Of a stretch of DNA of 64,000 nt, positions 45,040 to 53,052 are shown in pieces (positions within the stretch are counted from its first letter, which is position 1; every line of letters begins with the position of its first letter). The position numbers were made by a program, and so were the translations under genes. Location of the stretch: contig CANMFX010000001.1 in NCBI GenBank assembly GCA_947497315.1, positions 620,001 through 684,000 on the forward strand, given 5' to 3'. Origin of the DNA: an uncultured Sphingomonadaceae bacterium (GTDB lineage: Bacteria; Pseudomonadota; Alphaproteobacteria; Sphingomonadales; Sphingomonadaceae). The notes beneath the pieces were generated by a model. It saw nothing but the letters and a program-made list of their open reading frames with translations, was not told the DNA's origin and made no database searches.

Positions 45040-47186
45040 CTGCTGCTGCGCCTGTCGAACCGGAACGGCCCCTATTGCCACCACTGCGGCAAGAATTACG
45101 AATTGAGCTGGGTGCGGCCCTTGTCAACGGCGCGCCCAGCTGGACCCTGTTTGACCCGGTGCGGCATCTGTTCTTTCAACTGGGCAGAATTGAATATCGC
45201 ATCCTCTCCCGCTGGGCATCCGGTGATCTGGCGAAGGTCAATGATGATCTTGTCGCTGAAGGTCTGGACGAGGAAGAAATCAACACGGCCTTTGGCCAGG
45301 TGGTCGACTTTTCCCTGACCAACAACCTCACTGTGACACCGATGGGCGATACGGTCGCGAGCTTCACAGAGCAGCGGGAAACGGCCAAAAAGACCTGGTG
45401 GAGATGGATGCTGGATAATTATCTCTTCATCCGCATCCCGATTGTCAAACCGGCGGCTTTTCTGGAACGGACCATCGATAAAGTCGCGCCGCTCTGGTCC
45501 TATCCGGCCCTGACCTTCTTCGCTTTGCTGGCCCTCACCGGCCTGTTTCTGGTTTCGCGCCAGTGGGACAGCTTTCTCGCATCCTTTCTCTATTTCTTCA
45601 GCTGGCAGGGTCTGATTGCTTACGGAATCGGCCTGTTTGTGATCAAGATTCTCCACGAGCTGGGCCATGCCTATACCGCCACGCGCTTCGGCTGCCGGGT
45701 GCCGAGCATGGGAGTCAGTTTTCTGGTTATGATGCCGGTTCTCTATACGGATACATCCGGTGCATGGCGGCTGACATCGCGCAAGCAGCGGCTGATGATC
45801 GATTGTGCCGGAGTCACGGTCGAGCTGATGATCGCCGGTCTTGCGACCATGACCTGGGTGCTGCTGCCCGATGGTATGCTGCGCAGCGTCGCCTTCATTC
45901 TTGCCACCACCAGCTGGGTGATGAGCCTCGCGATCAACCTCAATCCGTTCATGCGCTTTGACGGCTATTATGTGCTGTCTGACTGGCTTGGCGTGCCCAA
46001 TCTGCAACCACGCGCATTTGCCCTCGGTCGCTGGCGGCTGCGTGAGATGCTATTCGCTTTGGGTGATGACGCACCCGAACAGGTACCTGACCGATTGCGC
46101 CGCGGGATGATCGTTTATGCGTGGATGACCTGGATCTACCGCCTGTTCCTGTTCATCGGTATCGCGCTGTTGGTCTACACGCTGTTTTTCAAATTGCTCG
46201 GGGTGATCCTGTTCGTTGTTGAAATTGCGGTGTTCATTGCCCGTCCGGTGCTTTCGGAATTCAAGGTCTGGGCGAGCATGAAGGACCGTATATTGGCAAC
46301 ATCGCGGACGCGGTTGCTCCTTATTGGCGGCGGTATAGCGCTGCTGCTCTGCCTGTTACCACTTGATCGCCATATCAGCGCGCCAGCGGTGCTCACCCCG
46401 ATTGGGGCGTCTCCGATTGTCGCCGGCGACCCCGGCAAGGTGGAAAAGCTGTTTGTCGAGAATGGCCAGAGAGTTGCGGCGGGCGCGCCGCTGGTTCAAC
46501 TCTCGGCTCCCGAGCTGGAACAGTCCATCGCGGCCACCAAGGTCAGAATAGCCAATCTGCAACTGCAATTTGGTCGCGGCGCAGCGGACGAGATTGATCT
46601 GTCCAACCGCATGGTCCTCGAACGGGAACTCAAGCAGGAACAGGATCAACTCAGCGGCCTCGAACTGCGCAGCGAACGGCTCATCCTGCGCGCACCCATT
46701 GCCGGGATTGTGACCGACCTGTCGCCGGATATTCACAGCGGGCGCTGGCTCGGCGGGGCAGAGGCGATTGCCTATGTTGTCACATCCGATGACTATGATA
46801 TTCAGGCCTATGTCAGCGAAGATGATATCTGGCGCATTTCCAAAGATGCGCGCGGCCGCTTTGTTCCTGACGATCCGGTGCAGGCATCCCGGGCGGCCAT
46901 GTTGGTCGAGAAATCGACCAATGCGGTTGAGAGGATCGATCAGCCGATATTGGCGTCGGTTAATGGTGGTCCCATCGCCTCGGACAAGGACGAGAATATC
47001 TTGCGGCCCCGTGCGGCACTTTACCGTGTGCGCCTGATCGCCTCTAAAAGGGTGTATAAAGACGGTGAGGCTTTGCAGCTGACCCCGGGTAGCGTCGAAA
47101 TTGCTGCGACAGGTCGATCGGTCGCGGGCGGCTTGCTCGATAAAGTGACACGCCTGTTCAGAAGTGAAGCCTCCCTGACCAACTAG
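45036..47186 (+). CDS. PqqD-like / M50 site-2 protease / HlyD fusion protein
   Basis: This 716-residue inner membrane protein seems to be the core of the system. Residues 1-110 resemble a PqqD-like winged helix, a type that binds peptide leaders (TLFDPVRHLFFQLGRIEYRIL, NNLTVTP). Several transmembrane helices follow, carrying a complete M50 site: HELGH at residues 207-211 and Asp309 in NPFMRFDGYYVLSD. After more helices (residues 360-445), residues 446-716 form an HlyD-type adaptor (GDPGKVEKLFVENGQRVAAG, a helical hairpin, RLILRAPIAGIVTDLS). It is the last gene of the unit. With no ATPase nearby, it may be transporter core, processing protease, or both. Confidence 0.88.
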   Translation: MTAAAPVEPERPLLPPLRQELRIELGAALVNGAPSWTLFDPVRHLFFQLGRIEYRILSRWASGDLAKVNDDLVAEGLDEEEINTAFGQVVDFSLTNNLTVTPMGDTVASFTEQRETAKKTWWRWMLDNYLFIRIPIVKPAAFLERTIDKVAPLWSYPALTFFALLALTGLFLVSRQWDSFLASFLYFFSWQGLIAYGIGLFVIKILHELGHAYTATRFGCRVPSMGVSFLVMMPVLYTDTSGAWRLTSRKQRLMIDCAGVTVELMIAGLATMTWVLLPDGMLRSVAFILATTSWVMSLAINLNPFMRFDGYYVLSDWLGVPNLQPRAFALGRWRLREMLFALGDDAPEQVPDRLRRGMIVYAWMTWIYRLFLFIGIALLVYTLFFKLLGVILFVVEIAVFIARPVLSEFKVWASMKDRILATSRTRLLLIGGGIALLLCLLPLDRHISAPAVLTPIGASPIVAGDPGKVEKLFVENGQRVAAGAPLVQLSAPELEQSIAATKVRIANLQLQFGRGAADEIDLSNRMVLERELKQEQDQLSGLELRSERLILRAPIAGIVTDLSPDIHSGRWLGGAEAIAYVVTSDDYDIQAYVSEDDIWRISKDARGRFVPDDPVQASRAAMLVEKSTNAVERIDQPILASVNGGPIASDKDENILRPRAALYRVRLIASKRVYKDGEALQLTPGSVEIAATGRSVAGGLLDKVTRLFRSEASLTN

Positions 47187-47281
47187 CCCAGTCTTGCGCT
47201 TGTGCCGATTGTTTAACCGATTCGCTTCTTTAACCAATCTGATTTATGCTTGTCTCAACAAGAATCACGAGGGGGACGTCC

Positions 47282-48808
47282 ATGGAACAATTAGGCGCAC
47301 TTGATGCGATGTTTGCCTATACGGAGACACGCAATACGCCGATGCATATCGGTCAGCTTCTTATCTATGATCCCTCCACCGCTCCCGACGGCAAGGTCGG
47401 CTTCAAGGATATTTTGCACTATATCGAAGGCCGGCTAGATGGTGCACGGATATTCCGTCAGAAACTGGTGCGTGTGCCGCTTGACCTCGATCACCCTTAT
47501 TGGATTGAGGATGATAATTTTGATCTGGAATATCATGTCCGGCATATCGCCTTGCCGCAACCCGGCGACTGGCGGCAGCTTTGTATTCAGGCGGCGCGAA
47601 TCTATGCACGGCCGTTGGACATGAATCGTCCACTGTGGGAATTTACAGTGATCGAGGGACTCGACAATGTTGAAGGCATTCCGAAGGGCAGCTTTGCCTT
47701 GGTGCACAAATTTCACCATGCGGCAGTGGACGGGCAATCGGGATTGCAAATGACTTTGGCGTTGCATGATCTTGATGCCAAAATGAAGCCGCGCAAATGG
47801 GACAAGCAATGGCGGCCAGAACCCAAGCCCAATGATATAGGTCTGCTGATGCGGGCACAGGTAAACAATATCGCCAATCCAGTGCGCGGTTTGCAAAATT
47901 TGGGCAAGCTGCTTCCCGTGCCGAAGCGGATGTTTGATTTCGCGAGAGAGAATAAGCAGCAAAAGGACGCGGCAACCGGCGTTCCCAAGACCCGCTTTGG
48001 GGACAGATTGACGCCGCACCGCGTGTTTGACGGTAAGATATTTCCGCTCTCTGATATCAAGGCAATACGCGCCGCCTTTCCCGGTGTAACGGTCAATGAT
48101 GTTATGTTGACCGTGGTTGGCGGCACGATGCGCGCCTATCTGGAAAGCAAAGGCGAGCTGCCGGATAATACGTTAAAAGCGGGCGCGCCAATTTCGGTGC
48201 GCGATGACAATGGTGAAGCGGCTGGCGGGAACCAGGTGTCGATGATGACAGTCGGTCTCGGTACCCATATTGTTGACGCTGCAAAACGGTTGGAATTCGT
48301 CGCGAAAGAAACCAACCGTTCCAAGCATATGGTGGAAGCGGTCGGTGCGCGGACTTTGATGGAATTGAGCGGCGCGATGCCGGCGGGCCTGACAGCTGCT
48401 GCTACCAAGCTGGCCGCACGCATGGGGTTAGGGCAGACCGTTGCGCCTCAGATGAATACGGTTGTTACCAATGTACCGGGACCGCCGGTCTCGATGTATT
48501 TTGCCGGGGCCGAGCTGAAACGCAGCTTTGGCATGGGATTACCGACTGACGGCATGGGCGTTTTCCATATCGTGACCAGCTATCACGGAGAGGTCATGCT
48601 GACGATCACGGCCGATCGGGAAATGCTGCCGGACCCGGCTGTCTATGTCGATTTTGCAGAGAAAAGCTTCAAGGCTCTGCTCGCGGCGGCGAAGAAAGCG
48701 AGTGCGGCAGCAGCTAAAAAACCAAAAGCGAAAAAGGCTGCGGCAAAAAAACCGAAAAAGCGCCTGACTTCGCGTGCCGCTACGGCAGGCAAGGGTCGCA
48801 AGAAGTAA
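47282..48808 (+). CDS. WS/DGAT/MGAT-type acyltransferase with Lys-rich tail
   Basis: Wax ester synthase/diacylglycerol acyltransferases esterify fatty alcohols or diacylglycerol with acyl-CoA to make storage lipids. The protein begins MEQLGALDAMF, the family opening, and carries the active-site motif HHAAVDG at residues 145-151. It also has the conserved C-terminal segment NVPGPPVSMYFAGAEL. The ATG at 47282 is chosen because the family begins there and GAGGGGG lies upstream; the frame is open from 47246. The last 45 residues are almost entirely Ala, Lys and Arg, like a histone H1 tail, which is not part of the enzyme fold. Confidence 0.94.
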   Translation: MEQLGALDAMFAYTETRNTPMHIGQLLIYDPSTAPDGKVGFKDILHYIEGRLDGARIFRQKLVRVPLDLDHPYWIEDDNFDLEYHVRHIALPQPGDWRQLCIQAARIYARPLDMNRPLWEFTVIEGLDNVEGIPKGSFALVHKFHHAAVDGQSGLQMTLALHDLDAKMKPRKWDKQWRPEPKPNDIGLLMRAQVNNIANPVRGLQNLGKLLPVPKRMFDFARENKQQKDAATGVPKTRFGDRLTPHRVFDGKIFPLSDIKAIRAAFPGVTVNDVMLTVVGGTMRAYLESKGELPDNTLKAGAPISVRDDNGEAAGGNQVSMMTVGLGTHIVDAAKRLEFVAKETNRSKHMVEAVGARTLMELSGAMPAGLTAAATKLAARMGLGQTVAPQMNTVVTNVPGPPVSMYFAGAELKRSFGMGLPTDGMGVFHIVTSYHGEVMLTITADREMLPDPAVYVDFAEKSFKALLAAAKKASAAAAKKPKAKKAAAKKPKKRLTSRAATAGKGRKK

Positions 48809-48931
48809 GCCGCTTTCCATGGCGCGTTTCTGGGGGCAGTTAGTCTTTGCCACCGCTTGACTCACTGGATGGGATTGCGCATCCCTCGGCGCAAACATTC
48901 ATCCTTATGAAAAGCGAGAGGCGAAACTCCC

Positions 48932-49846
48932 ATGAGCACAGTAGAATTTAATGACCGCGTAGCCATTGTCACCGGCGCCGGGGCCGGGCTCGGCAAGCAG
49001 CATGCGATGGAACTGGCGCGCCGCGGCGTAAAGGTTGTCGTCAACGATTTCGGCGGCGCGCGTGATGGCACTGGCGGTTCCGCGACAGTGGCCGAGCAGG
49101 TAGTTGCCGAGATCGAAGCCGAAGGCGGTGAAGCGATGGCGGCCGGGTGCAGCGTCACCGATATGCCAGCGGTCGAGAAAATGGTTGCCGATGCGATCGC
49201 CAAATGGGGTCATGTCGATATTCTCGTCAATAATGCCGGCGTGCTGCGCGACAAGAGCTTCCACAAAATGGGGATGGAAGATTTCCAGTTTGTCATGGAC
49301 GTCCACCTGACCGGTAGCGCCAATTGCACGAAGGCAGTCTGGGACCATATGCGCGAGCGCCAATATGGCCGGATCGTGATGACGACCTCCTCCACCGGTC
49401 TCTACGGCAATTTCGGTCAGGTCAATTATGGTGCCGCGAAACTGGCGCTGGTCGGCATGATGAACAGCCTGCATCAGGAAGGCGCGGGCAAAGGCATTCA
49501 CACCAATTGTATCTCTCCGGTCGCCGCGACCCGCATGACCGAAGACATCATGCCGGAAGAAGCCCTGAAATTGCTGGTTCCCGAAGCGGTGACGCCTGCC
49601 GTGGTCTATCTGTGCAGCGATGGCGCGCCATCCAAGACGATATTGACGGCCGGTGCCGGCGGTTTCGCAGCCGCAAAAATCCTTGAGACTGAGGGTATCT
49701 GGCTGCCGGAAGCCAATCGCAATGCCGAAGCCATCGCGGAGAATATCGACCAGATACTCGATGAAACCGGGATGCAGGAATATGCCAATGGCGGCGGCCA
49801 GGGCGGTAAATTTTTCCGCCGGATGCAGGAAGTCATGAAGGGCTAA
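48932..49846 (+). CDS. MFE-2-like 3-hydroxyacyl-CoA dehydrogenase (SDR)
   Basis: The 304-residue SDR has the NAD motif VTGAGAGLGKQHAMELARRG, then the VVVNDFGG segment seen in the dehydrogenase half of peroxisomal multifunctional enzyme type 2. NNAGVLRDKSF and the active-site tyrosine with YGAAK follow. Such proteins oxidise (3R)-hydroxyacyl-CoA. A MaoC-type hydratase follows 25 bases later, so the two activities that are fused in eukaryotic MFE-2 are here separate genes. The C-terminal 60 residues extend beyond the basic SDR fold, as in that subfamily. Confidence 0.9.
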   Translation: MSTVEFNDRVAIVTGAGAGLGKQHAMELARRGVKVVVNDFGGARDGTGGSATVAEQVVAEIEAEGGEAMAAGCSVTDMPAVEKMVADAIAKWGHVDILVNNAGVLRDKSFHKMGMEDFQFVMDVHLTGSANCTKAVWDHMRERQYGRIVMTTSSTGLYGNFGQVNYGAAKLALVGMMNSLHQEGAGKGIHTNCISPVAATRMTEDIMPEEALKLLVPEAVTPAVVYLCSDGAPSKTILTAGAGGFAAAKILETEGIWLPEANRNAEAIAENIDQILDETGMQEYANGGGQGGKFFRRMQEVMKG

Positions 49847-49871
49847 AAGACCCCCAATCAGGAGAAAGAAC

Positions 49872-50330
49872 ATGCCAGTAATTAATGCAAGCGAACTCGA
49901 TAGCTGGAAAGGTAAAGAAGTTGGTGTGTCCGAATGGTTTGAAGCCAGTCAGGACCGGATCAACAAATTTGCCGATTGTACAGAAGATCACCAGTTCATC
50001 CATATCGACGAGGAAAAGGCAAAGGCCACACCCTTTGGCGGTACCATCGCCCACGGCCTGCTGACGCTCTCTTTGATGCCAGCCATGTCCTATGGCTGCA
50101 CCCTGGGCCTCGAAGGCGCAGTGATGGGCATCAACTATGGCTATGACAAGGTCCGCTTCCTCAACCCCGTCCGCGCCGGATCAAAAGTCCGCGCGCGCCA
50201 TGTACTGGTTGATGCGGTCGAAAAACAGCCGGGCCGCTGGCTGATGACTTACGATGTCACGGTGGAAATTGACGGCATCGAAACCCCAGCCTTGATCGCC
50301 CGTTCGTTGGCGATGATTGTGGTGGGTTAG
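49872..50330 (+). CDS. MaoC-family (R)-specific enoyl-CoA hydratase-like protein
   Basis: This 152-residue hot-dog protein has the MaoC hydratase segment FADCTEDHQFIHIDEEKAKATPFGGTIAHG, which carries the Asp/His active-site pair. The middle holds NYGYDKVRFLNPVRAGSKVRAR, also typical. It should hydrate 2-enoyl-CoA to 3-hydroxyacyl-CoA, the substrate of the dehydrogenase encoded just upstream. A strong hairpin terminator lies 26 bases after the stop, closing the unit. Confidence 0.92.
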   Translation: MPVINASELDSWKGKEVGVSEWFEASQDRINKFADCTEDHQFIHIDEEKAKATPFGGTIAHGLLTLSLMPAMSYGCTLGLEGAVMGINYGYDKVRFLNPVRAGSKVRARHVLVDAVEKQPGRWLMTYDVTVEIDGIETPALIARSLAMIVVG

Positions 50331-50355
50331 AGGCAGCAGTCTATTGTTTCATGAA

Positions 50356-50386
50356 GGGCTCCGGATTGGTTCCGGGGCCCTTTTTT
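50356..50386 (+). terminator. Rho-independent terminator after the MaoC gene
   Basis: A ten-base stem GGGCTCCGGA/TCCGGGGCCC with one wobble pair and a five-base loop is followed at once by TTTTTT. It is the clearest intrinsic terminator in the window. Confidence 0.93.
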
Positions 50387-50570
50387 CTGATACTGGCATC
50401 TGTTCCGGAGACCATAGCGGATACATTATTTGCAAGCTTGTTTCGCACATTCTATCTGTAACACAGTTATTTGGAAAAACCGGGCTTTGGTCAGCCGCGC
50501 GTGGCTTGGTATCAGTTCGCTGCAGCAATAGAATTTTAAATGTGGCATTTTCTGGAGGAGTAGTACCGAT

Positions 50571-51938
50571 ATGATTTTCACCCGTCGCCAATTTGGAGCA
50601 ACCATGCTCGGTACGGCCTTCGTCGGCCTTGCAACGCGTGCCTATGCAAACCTGCCTTTCACAGGAAAGAACGAAGTTGTCGGATATGGTGAGTTGCTTC
50701 CTGATCCGGGCCGTCTGCTCGATCTTCCGGAAGGCTTTTCTTATAAAGTGATTTCCCGGCTGGGCAATCTGATGAGTGACGGAATGGTTGTACCAAATGC
50801 TGCAGATGGAATGGGCTGCATCGACATGGGTGATGGCAGGGTTGCCTTGATCCGCAATCACGAACTGGATCACCGACAATTGCGTGAAGGCCCTTTTCGC
50901 AGCAAGGTTGATGCGGATTTCAAAGCCTATGACCGTTTGAGCAACGAGTCGAAAATGCCCATTCCTGGCGGCACGACCACGCTGATTTATGATATGAAAA
51001 AGGGTGTGGTTGTTGATGAATATCTTAGTCTGGCAGGCACGGTTCGCAATTGTTCGGGCGGGATCACCCCCTGGGGTAGCTGGTTGACTTGCGAAGAAAG
51101 TGCGCTGGAAGCGGGTGAAGGTGTTGATAAAAATCATGGCTATATTTTTGAAGTTCCGGCGGATCATAAAGGTCTTGTCGACCCCATACCGCTGAAAGCC
51201 ATGGGCTGCTTCGTCCATGAAGCAGTCTGCATCGATCCGCGCACAGGCATCGCCTATATGACAGAAGATCGCGGTGACAGCCTCTTCTACCGTTTCATAC
51301 CCCACGTCAAAGGCAAGCTAGCCGAAGGCGGCATACTTCAGGCTCTCGTGCTTGAAGACATTTCAGATACGCGCAACTGGGAAGGCAAGCAGATTGATTT
51401 AGGGGATAGTCACCGTGCAAGCTGGATCACGCTGGACAATCCTGAGAGAAGCGCCGGAGAGTTGCGTGAGCGCGGAGCAAAACTGGGTGCAACCCTATTT
51501 GCTCGGGGAGAAGGGATTTTCTGGGACGAAAAAGAAGAACAGCTTTTCTTCACTTCCACCAGCGGCGGCGCAAAGAAATTTGGTCAGATTTTCCGTTACA
51601 AACCGAGCAGGGCGGAAGGGCGCAAAGGCAAACAGGGCAAGCTTTCTCTTTTTCTGGAAAGCGAAGACCCCACAATCTATAATTTGGGCGACAATATTTG
51701 CGTCATGCCGTCGGGTCATCTGATGGTGTCGGAAGATCAATATACCGATATCACCAATAATCACCTGCGCGGGGTCACGCCGGACGGCAAAACCTACATG
51801 TTTGGCAGAACCCGTATCCAAACCGAATTTGCAGGTGCGTGCTTCTCTCCAGATGGATCGACGATGTTTGTGAATCTCTATTCACCATCAACAACATTCG
51901 CCATCACCGGCCCTTGGGACAAGGTGATCGGCACTTAA
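50571..51938 (+). CDS. PhoX-like (DUF839) exported protein with Tat signal
   Basis: The N-terminus TRRQFGATMLGTAFVGLATRAYA is a twin-arginine signal, so the folded, probably metal-loaded protein is exported. The mature protein is a DUF839/PhoX-type beta propeller: LPEGFSYKVISRLG, LIRNHEL, GGTTTLIYD, NCSGGITPWGSWLTCEE and CFVHEAVCID are typical family blocks. PhoX enzymes are calcium/iron phosphatases, but many DUF839 proteins have no tested activity. At 455 residues it is shorter than classic PhoX (about 600). An upstream pair TTGCAA/TATCTG spaced by 17 bases may be its promoter. I see no clear Pho box. Confidence 0.85.
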   Translation: MIFTRRQFGATMLGTAFVGLATRAYANLPFTGKNEVVGYGELLPDPGRLLDLPEGFSYKVISRLGNLMSDGMVVPNAADGMGCIDMGDGRVALIRNHELDHRQLREGPFRSKVDADFKAYDRLSNESKMPIPGGTTTLIYDMKKGVVVDEYLSLAGTVRNCSGGITPWGSWLTCEESALEAGEGVDKNHGYIFEVPADHKGLVDPIPLKAMGCFVHEAVCIDPRTGIAYMTEDRGDSLFYRFIPHVKGKLAEGGILQALVLEDISDTRNWEGKQIDLGDSHRASWITLDNPERSAGELRERGAKLGATLFARGEGIFWDEKEEQLFFTSTSGGAKKFGQIFRYKPSRAEGRKGKQGKLSLFLESEDPTIYNLGDNICVMPSGHLMVSEDQYTDITNNHLRGVTPDGKTYMFGRTRIQTEFAGACFSPDGSTMFVNLYSPSTTFAITGPWDKVIGT

Positions 51939-52269
51939 CAAGAGCAAGCCTGCAAGAAATCATCGAGAGAGTTTGGCTGACATGATTGATCATATTGAGC
52001 CGTCCGCTTTCGCGATGAAGCGGTTGACCCATCGCTTTCCTACAGTCCCCTCATGGGTTATGTCTAAGCTGGTTCTTTGACATTCGGAAACATGCGATGA
52101 TGTGACGCCCGGCGGGTTCGCCCCCGAAAGGTCACACTCGCTGGCATCAAACCGCCGTTAGTGGATTGATATCAAATGTTTTTTATTGATCAATACTAAA
52201 AACAAAACCAGCTTTGTGTGTGAATGATGGAAGCAAGTCCAACCACCTTTTTCTCAACTTCGTAGCCGA
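51939..52269. other. Non-coding gap with a structured segment
   Basis: These 331 bases between the convergent PhoX-like and SDR genes hold no gene that I can support. From about 52076 to 52180 the sequence changes character: TTTGACATTCGGAAACATGCG is followed by a hairpin made of GTGAC...GTCAC arms enclosing a GC-rich stem with a TTCG loop (about 52100-52135). An AT-rich stretch then follows (about 52165-52210). It could be a leader or remnant of a lost element. Confidence 0.4.
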
Positions 52270-53034
52270 TCAAGGCGTCCCGGCAATCCGGATACACTGC
52301 CCTGTCACCCATTCCGATGCGGGTGCACACAGATAAAGCGTTAGCGCGCCGATATCCTGCGGTGTGCCCAATCGGCCAGCGGGCAGGCCGAGTGTATCTT
52401 CGAAGCCGATAAAATCCTCATCCTTCATGCTGAGCGCTTTCTTGACCGTCTCGGTGGGGACAAAGCCGGGCAGGATCGCGTTCACCCGTGTTTTGGGGCC
52501 AAGTTCGTGGGCGAGCGTTTTTGTCAGCATCAGCACGCCGGCCTTGGCCGCGCTATAGTGGCCGCTGCCGGGGAAGGGGTCCTGACCGGCCATCGAGCTG
52601 GTGTTGACGATCCGGCTGCCTTCGCCGAAATGCTTGCAGGCTGCGCGCACGCCGTGAAAGACGGACGTCAGGTTGACCGCCATGGTCTTGTCCCATTCCG
52701 CTTCATCCAGCTCCGTCAGCGGTGCGGAGACCAGCGATCCGCCTGCATTATTGACCCAGATATCGAGCCGTCCAAATTCATCAACCGCGCGCTGGGCCAG
52801 CGCGTCCATATCCTCGCGGCTGGTGACATCGGTGATCTGTGCGATGGCACGGCCGCCTGCATTTCTGGCGTTGATCTCGTCAGCAACGGACTGGATTTCG
52901 TCGATGCTGCGCGAGGCACAAACCACGTTGCACCCGGCGTCAGCGAGTGTCTTCGCCATGCCTTCGCCAATGCCGCGACCGGCGCCAGTGATGACGGCGA
53001 CTTCGCCGGTGAGATCGAAAAGAGCATTGGTCAT
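52270..53034 (-). CDS. SDR-family oxidoreductase
   Basis: This is a classical short-chain dehydrogenase of 254 residues. It has the cofactor motif VITGAGRGIGEGMAKTL, NNAGG, and the catalytic serine and YSAAK block (SSMAGQDPFPGSGHYSAAK). The C-terminus EWVTGQCIRIAGTP is typical. The substrate is unknown. It starts 18 bases after the molybdopterin oxidoreductase gene, in the same unit. Confidence 0.9.
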   Translation of the reverse strand: MTNALFDLTGEVAVITGAGRGIGEGMAKTLADAGCNVVCASRSIDEIQSVADEINARNAGGRAIAQITDVTSREDMDALAQRAVDEFGRLDIWVNNAGGSLVSAPLTELDEAEWDKTMAVNLTSVFHGVRAACKHFGEGSRIVNTSSMAGQDPFPGSGHYSAAKAGVLMLTKTLAHELGPKTRVNAILPGFVPTETVKKALSMKDEDFIGFEDTLGLPAGRLGTPQDIGALTLYLCAPASEWVTGQCIRIAGTP

Positions 53035-53052
53035 GAAGGTTCCTTTATGGGA

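Noticed and set aside
26158-47281. tRNA-Leu as integration site of a genomic island carrying the giant operon
   Set aside because: I looked for a copy of the tRNA 3' end near 47.2 kb and further right and found none. No integrase or transposase is present. Acquisition by transfer remains possible but is not shown.
50430-50570. Pho box before the PhoX-like gene
   Set aside because: CTGTAACACAG is superficially similar, but two direct CTGTCAT-type half-sites with the right spacing are not present.
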